Below are positions 34,033 through 38,441 of a DNA stretch of 38,441 bases, piece by piece. The notes beneath the pieces were generated by a model that saw only the letters and a program-made list of their open reading frames with translations, did not search any database and was not told the DNA's origin. A program made the translations under genes and the position numbers. The DNA comes from an uncultured Prevotellaceae bacterium (GTDB lineage Bacteria > Bacteroidota > Bacteroidia > Bacteroidales > Bacteroidaceae), in NCBI GenBank assembly GCA_946534585.1, contig CAMNCV010000076.1, forward strand, positions 1 through 38,441. Direction: 5' to 3'. How positions within the stretch are numbered: the first letter of the stretch is position 1; every line of letters starts with the position of its first letter.

Positions 34033-36141
34033 TCAATATTCAAGCACTTTCCATAAATCACGGATGCGTTTCTCTGGGTCCCATTTGTTCCCGAAAGTCC
34101 ACTGAGCAGTGATATTATAATACTGGAGATTACTACCGTCTGAATCCTTCAGGTTATTACTGAGCCACCCACTGTCACCTCCCTCACGAACGCAATCGTA
34201 ATAGTATGTGCGCTGTCCCCATGGGCATGGATCAATTACCTTGTCCTTATACGCATAGCTAATGTTGCGATCAAGAATCTGCTCTGACAGTTTGCAAAGC
34301 ATAAGATAGAACTGAGAATCATGGTGATACCGTCCTAAAGGTGTAGGGCACTTGGCATCAAACGTGGAATTGGTTATTACCAGTTTCTTTGATTTGTCTC
34401 CACGTCCGTCATGCCAGATGATAGCATGGCCATCACCAAGGAACTTGCACCTTGTAGCGAAACACCATCCGCGCGGACATAGGAAATCCACACCTGCACA
34501 ACTCAGTGACAAATCTGCATGATAATACATGCCTCCACCTGACTTCCATAACGAGAGAGCATCATTGCCATCAGCCAAAATGTTGCTGTTCAGTATTATG
34601 GTGCGTGTGGCCCTACCATATACAGCCATCTGATGCGCTGTTGTCTTTTCTACCGTAGAACCGTAGTTATTATATATTGTCAGTCCACTGATTATGCAAT
34701 CATCCGCGCCATCAAGCAATTCCACCACTCCATACTTCAGTGGCTTTCCATTATACTCAGTGATTGTAGGTTTGCTATTGAGCAATGCCAGACGTATTAT
34801 TGTACTGTCACGATCTTCACCCACAAGTACTATATTTGGACGATCAATTACGACTTTCTGCTCATAAACACCTTTGCGAATTAAAATCAAGAACGGCTTT
34901 TCTGACTTCTCTGGTGCTTTCTCTATTGCAGACTGTATATTTTCACCTGACATTACAACAACATCAAAATCCTCTGCATACTTGTGAGGTGTATAGAAAT
35001 CCTTGGGTAGTGACTCATTGAATCCCTTAGTTTCCAAATTTATATCTTTCTTATTACCAGGGTCATTCTTTTCTGCCCACTCATTATAGAGTTTATACAA
35101 ACGGGCAGGATTACCAGAATACCAAGAGTATCCGTTGCGACGCTCTGCACCTATAGCTTGCAGACTACGACGCGGCACTCCATCACGGTCACATACGTAT
35201 GGAAGGCAACGGTCTAGGTCATAGAAACGAGCCCATACTGGCTTGGCTTTAGGGTCTTCTACCAGACGCGTATCACAATCTGGGTCATGCTTATTACCTG
35301 TGCGTTTTATCCTAACTCCTGTCATCTTATATCTGTCATACCATACCATAGCACCATGTATAGCTTTCTTTACACGTTCATTTGGATTAGGCAGACTCAT
35401 CAGAAGTGTCACTATGCCTATGCTCTCATGCGAACAGAACGATGGCAGTTCGTATGCGCGAGCAGGGGCAGGCAACAAAGTCTTGCTATCATGCTGCTGA
35501 CACCAAATCGTAGGATTTCCATCTACTATGATTTGCGTATTCAGAATACACTCCACACCTTTGTCAAAAGCTTTCTTCGCTCGTTTTCTCAAGGCTTTAT
35601 CAACAATTTTACCTTCATACGGCTCGTTTTCCTCGGCTATGTCACGCAAAACATTCATCACATTGACCATAGCTCCGTCATTATATGTTATATGCCAATG
35701 ATAACCACTTGTCTCTGGCCATATCTGCGGCCAACCACCATTGTCATACTGTCCATCAAGTAAGAACTTCACTCCACGCAGAAATGCCTTGCGATAGCGT
35801 TCATCTCCTGTACCTTGGTAAAGACGTGCCAGATACGAAATCTGCATCGTCGTCGCATTATTATCAATAGTGGCATCATACAAGTGTGACTGTTCGCTTT
35901 CTACGACTTTCCACTCGTCTTCTGACAGAGGTCTTACCATATCTATATTCTTAGGCCATCCGCCGCTTATTCGCTGATATAGCATCACTTGCTCACCTAT
36001 TCGGCGAGCCTCATCTGTCGTAAAAAAGTCTTTGTTCTTCTCCTTAATAGCATCAGCCCCTACACGTATCTGTGCTGATGACGACAGTATCATGATAATG
36101 TTAATTATCAGACAAAGAAAAATCTTAATTGTTGTTTTCAT
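34033..36141 (-). CDS. Secreted pectate lyase (PL10) fused to pectin methylesterase (CE8)
   Basis: This 702-aa protein has a signal peptide (cleaved near SSAQ, residue 24). Residues about 40-365 form a PL10 pectate lyase: GGWPKNID (60-67), QYDNGGWPQIWP and WARFYDLDRC (303-312), which holds the region of the catalytic arginine. Residues about 390-695 form a CE8 beta-helix: Q504 (QMAVYG), D527 (GNDALS), D552 (AGVDFL) and an arginine in PLGR. The usual Gln before the first catalytic Asp is Asn here (N526). The esterase would strip methyl groups and the lyase cut the freed polygalacturonate. It has its own promoter and lies next to the rhamnose genes. Confidence 0.9.
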   Translation of the reverse strand: MKTTIKIFLCLIINIIMILSSSAQIRVGADAIKEKNKDFFTTDEARRIGEQVMLYQRISGGWPKNIDMVRPLSEDEWKVVESEQSHLYDATIDNNATTMQISYLARLYQGTGDERYRKAFLRGVKFLLDGQYDNGGWPQIWPETSGYHWHITYNDGAMVNVMNVLRDIAEENEPYEGKIVDKALRKRAKKAFDKGVECILNTQIIVDGNPTIWCQQHDSKTLLPAPARAYELPSFCSHESIGIVTLLMSLPNPNERVKKAIHGAMVWYDRYKMTGVRIKRTGNKHDPDCDTRLVEDPKAKPVWARFYDLDRCLPYVCDRDGVPRRSLQAIGAERRNGYSWYSGNPARLYKLYNEWAEKNDPGNKKDINLETKGFNESLPKDFYTPHKYAEDFDVVVMSGENIQSAIEKAPEKSEKPFLILIRKGVYEQKVVIDRPNIVLVGEDRDSTIIRLALLNSKPTITEYNGKPLKYGVVELLDGADDCIISGLTIYNNYGSTVEKTTAHQMAVYGRATRTIILNSNILADGNDALSLWKSGGGMYYHADLSLSCAGVDFLCPRGWCFATRCKFLGDGHAIIWHDGRGDKSKKLVITNSTFDAKCPTPLGRYHHDSQFYLMLCKLSEQILDRNISYAYKDKVIDPCPWGQRTYYYDCVREGGDSGWLSNNLKDSDGSNLQYYNITAQWTFGNKWDPEKRIRDLWKVLEY

Positions 36142-36169
36142 GGTATTATTTTTTGTTATAATTCTGTCG

Positions 36170-36201
36170 CAAAATTAAAAAAAAGTATTCATTCTGGCAA
36201 A
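36170..36201 (-). promoter_or_regulatory. Promoter of the PL10-CE8 gene
   Basis: On the minus strand, TTTG (36201-36198), a 20-base spacer and TAATTTTG (36177-36170) match the Bacteroidota consensus, 29 bases before the ATG. The gene therefore does not depend on the rha transcript. Confidence 0.8.
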
Positions 36202-36228
36202 TTTTCGAGAGAAAAAGTAAAAAAAGAA

Positions 36229-36260
36229 CAAAAAAGGCTGAGGGTTTCTATCCCTCAGCC
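36229..36260 (-). terminator. Terminator of the rha operon
   Basis: A perfect 9-bp stem (GGCTGAGGG / CCCTCAGCC) with a 7-base loop is followed on the minus strand by TTTTTTG and a further T-rich stretch. It is 28 bases after the rhaD stop and separates rhaD from the PL10-CE8 gene. Confidence 0.9.
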
Positions 36261-36288
36261 GTATTATTGTGACTATAAACCGCCGTTA

Positions 36289-37110
36289 TTAACACGGACG
36301 TGTCTTTGGCAGGTTAAATACATCCTGCACTTCCTTCATAGCCTCTGGTGTCATGCCGTCTGGTTCACTGCCCATGCTGCGTGCGCACATATAGATGTTG
36401 GCAGCCTTGCAGAGTACGTCGGTCTGGTCAAAGGCATCCATGATGTCCTGGCCTACAGCTACGGTGCCGTGCTTCTCCCACAATACTACGTCGTGAGTCT
36501 TGATCTGCTCAAGAGTGTCCTTTGCCAGTTCTACTGATGATGGCAGACCGTAAGGTACAATGCCGATACCCAGAGGAGCGAAAGCAAGTGTCTCAGGAAT
36601 CATAGACCAAAGCACACGTGTCATCTCGTCGCCCTTGAGGAAACGCTGTATGTGGCTCATAGCAACCAACTCAATAGGGTGAGTGTGCAGTGTTGCCTTG
36701 TAGCATGAACCAGTCTCAAGCAGGTAGTTCTGCAATGCGAGGTGTGTTGGCAGCTCTGATGTAGGCACAACTGGCTCGTCAGCAATGATTTCATAGCTTG
36801 CGCAGTCGTCGCAGATACGAACGATAGAACCGTTCTGCATAGGCCAGCGTGCAAGGTCGCGCATACGCTTACCGGTACCCTTGCAGTAGAAGTACTTACC
36901 CTTCAGCTGTGGAAGTACCATGCCAATCTGCTTTACAGGAGCGATTGCAGGCATTGCCTTGCACTCATCGTCCATAAACTCAGTTACATTAACGGTGATG
37001 TTACCGCCGTTACGCTCTGCCCAACCTTTCTGCCAGAGGTAACCTGTAACCTCGGCAATCTGGTCAACAACAGCTTTCAGGCCGTCACGACCATCAAGAA
37101 TACTTTTCAT
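36289..37110 (-). CDS. rhaD: Rhamnulose-1-phosphate aldolase
   Basis: This 273-aa class II aldolase splits L-rhamnulose 1-phosphate into glycerone phosphate and L-lactaldehyde. The zinc-site histidines lie in LHTHPIELVA and WEKHGTVAVG; GWAERNGGNITVNV near residue 35 is the family's N-terminal block. Length is the usual 274 or so. It follows rhaT by 72 bases, and rhaA lies just upstream of rhaT, so it is the last gene of a rhaA-rhaT-rhaD operon. A rhamnulokinase (rhaB) is expected beyond the right edge. Confidence 0.95.
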   Translation of the reverse strand: MKSILDGRDGLKAVVDQIAEVTGYLWQKGWAERNGGNITVNVTEFMDDECKAMPAIAPVKQIGMVLPQLKGKYFYCKGTGKRMRDLARWPMQNGSIVRICDDCASYEIIADEPVVPTSELPTHLALQNYLLETGSCYKATLHTHPIELVAMSHIQRFLKGDEMTRVLWSMIPETLAFAPLGIGIVPYGLPSSVELAKDTLEQIKTHDVVLWEKHGTVAVGQDIMDAFDQTDVLCKAANIYMCARSMGSEPDGMTPEAMKEVQDVFNLPKTRPC

Positions 37111-37182
37111 TTCTTTTTATATTAGATTAAATATTTTAGTTTCGCTAATGTTCAACGTCTTTGTTTTTCGGTAGTCTAAAAA

Positions 37183-38217
37183 TTATATCAACTGCGGCAG
37201 GAAGCAGCTTATGACAAGCACTATGATACCTATGATAAGCACGGTGATTGTCTTCTGTGAGCAACCCTTCCACTCTTTAAGTATGATGCCCCATACGTTA
37301 GAGAACACTACGTTCAACGCCATGAGTATGCAGAATGCCAATGTTGTCAGTGTTGGTGACTCAGTGAGGAAACCCTTGCCCAGTGACAGTCCGAAGAACT
37401 GGCTGTACCACAAAGCACCAGCCAAGAGACAGAACAACAGGTTGTTGCCCCATACGGAACTCTTAGCATAGTCGCCCCATGTGCCATTCTTCTGGTTCTG
37501 GTAGAAACAGTAGATGGCGTTGGTGATGAAGCCGCCGAAGGTAACGAGGAATGTTGCAGGCAATGTGCGGAACATTGGGTCAGTGAGTTCACCGAAGTTA
37601 ATGTTCTTGCCAAACTCCAGACCCACGTTGAAGCAACCGCTCATGAAACCTGCGAGCAGGGCGATAGCCAGTCCTTTAGGGAAATTGAAGTCCTTTACGG
37701 CAGCCTTCTTCTCTTCTTCTGAGAGTGACGCAGCCTTCATGCTGCCTGCCATGCCGATGATGGCAATGCCCAAGAGCGTTACTACAACACCGATGATTAC
37801 AGCGTATGTCAATGAGTCAAGGGCGTTGAGTTCAGGGAAGAAGATGTTGAGCAACACCGGTCCCATGATTGTGCCGAGTCCGGCACAAGTGCCGAGAGCG
37901 ATAGACTGACCCAGTGCTACGCCGAGGTAACGCATGGACAAGCCGAATGTCAGTCCGCCGACACCCCACAGTACACCGAAGAAGATAGTCATCCACAGGT
38001 TGAACGACGGTGCATTGGCAAAGAGTCCGAAAAGAGACTCACCAGCAGGAACCGCCAGCATGGCACCGAGGAACGGCAGTACAAACCATGCGAACACACC
38101 CTGCACAATCCAGTAAGACTCCCAAGACCAATCCTTAATCTTATTGATTGGCACATAGCAACTTGACTGACAGAATGCGCCTATTGCTATTATTAGCAAA
38201 CCTAATATTATTTCCAT
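37183..38217 (-). CDS. rhaT: L-rhamnose:proton symporter
   Basis: This 344-aa protein has about ten membrane segments and the RhaT blocks: FCQSSCYVPINKIKDWSWESYW near the N-terminus, GVGGLTFGLSMRYLGVALG, and NVWGIILKEWKG near the end. It imports L-rhamnose across the inner membrane with protons. Length matches E. coli RhaT. It stands between rhaA and rhaD. Confidence 0.95.
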   Translation of the reverse strand: MEIILGLLIIAIGAFCQSSCYVPINKIKDWSWESYWIVQGVFAWFVLPFLGAMLAVPAGESLFGLFANAPSFNLWMTIFFGVLWGVGGLTFGLSMRYLGVALGQSIALGTCAGLGTIMGPVLLNIFFPELNALDSLTYAVIIGVVVTLLGIAIIGMAGSMKAASLSEEEKKAAVKDFNFPKGLAIALLAGFMSGCFNVGLEFGKNINFGELTDPMFRTLPATFLVTFGGFITNAIYCFYQNQKNGTWGDYAKSSVWGNNLLFCLLAGALWYSQFFGLSLGKGFLTESPTLTTLAFCILMALNVVFSNVWGIILKEWKGCSQKTITVLIIGIIVLVISCFLPQLI

Positions 38218-38243
38218 TGTTTTTTCTTATTTTAATAAATAAC

Positions 38244-38325
38244 GAATAGTGAATAGTGAATAATACGAATTATCTTTGAATGTATATTTCAATTTGTATT
38301 CCGTATTATTCACTTTTCACTATTC
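38244..38325. repeat. 24-bp inverted repeat between rhaA and rhaT
   Basis: The arm at 38244-38267 and the arm at 38302-38325 match in 23 of 24 positions, around a 34-base loop. The arms contain repeated GAATAGTGAA units. In RNA it would be a long hairpin that could uncouple rhaA from rhaT expression. It also looks like a dispersed intergenic repeat of the MITE or REP kind. Confidence 0.75.
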
Positions 38326-38352
38326 ACTTTTCATTCTGAGCGTAGCGAGGTA

Positions 38353-38441
38353 TTATCTCTTGCTTGTTACGTCAGCTACGTACTTGTCGATGTCAGCGAT
38401 GAACTCCTGACCTACAGGCACGTTGTTACGTACGCAGAACT
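38353..38441 (-). CDS. rhaA: L-rhamnose isomerase, C-terminal end (partial)
   Basis: The last 29 codons of a leftward gene that runs off the right edge. The end (NNVPVGQEFIADIDKYVADV then TSKR) lines up with the RhaA C-terminus of E. coli as I recall it (TPVGSEWLESVRAYEKEIL). RhaA turns L-rhamnose into L-rhamnulose, and rhaT and rhaD follow, so the call fits the place. Confidence 0.85.
   Translation of the reverse strand, partial: FCVRNNVPVGQEFIADIDKYVADVTSKR

Overview
The window looks like a chromosomal segment of an anaerobic gut or rumen Bacteroidota, most likely Prevotellaceae. The evidence is the repeated Bacteroidota-type promoters (TAnnTTTG at -7, often with TTTG 19-21 bases upstream), AT-rich leaders with weak or absent Shine-Dalgarno sequences, an S16 protein with a long Ala/Lys/Glu tail, a DUF3256-type protein, YdcP-type U32 protein and many short lipoprotein signals. 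No IS element, CRISPR array, tRNA or rRNA was seen. Family calls come from reading motifs by eye; no database search was run.

Layout. 1-1050: a possible very short lipoprotein, then about 700 bases without a gene that hold two LacI-like palindromes, a good -7 box and a probable terminated non-coding RNA (about 598-921). 1057-3333 (minus): metY-cysK, cysteine/homocysteine synthesis. 3602-6523 (minus): a secreted GH2 glycosidase with its own promoter. 6760-12346 (minus): a tightly packed six-gene operon that starts with an unusual Ni-Fe carbon monoxide dehydrogenase (CooS-like), followed by an ECF S-component-like membrane protein, a SAM methyltransferase and a complete NitT/TauT-type ABC importer. 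12760-17034 (minus): SPOR lipoprotein, ruvX, def, TPR protein, DUF3256 protein. 17226-18346 (plus): YtxH, holin-like and small hypothetical proteins, followed by RNase P RNA (rnpB). 18780-24536 (plus): brkB/yihY, rsmG, MBL-fold hydrolase, ruvC, ModF-like double ABC ATPase, C1 peptidase. 24696-33909 (plus): rpsP, bifunctional nuclease, rsmE, a lipoprotein/LolD-like ATPase/permease set, U32 protein, zinc-ribbon membrane protein, Y-family polymerase. 34033-38441 (minus): a PL10-CE8 pectin enzyme, then rhaD, rhaT and the end of rhaA.

How it fits together. The right end is a pectin/rhamnose utilisation block: PL10-CE8 attacks methylated homogalacturonan, and RhaT, RhaA and RhaD take up and break down rhamnose from rhamnogalacturonan. 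The GH2 enzyme at the left may act on similar side chains, but is not linked to it.

The most unusual content is the CODH operon. The CODH has a 50-residue N-terminus with 16 histidines, an aspartate where the reference CODH has a C-cluster cysteine ligand (equivalent of Cys333 in C. hydrogenoformans CODH-II), and has lost two histidines of the proton relay. It has no CooF, CooC or hydrogenase partner here, but shares an operon with an importer, an S-component-like protein and a methyltransferase. The second unexpected signal is a pair of matching arrays, 16 kb apart, each with three copies of a 19-bp dyad at an exact 22-bp period.
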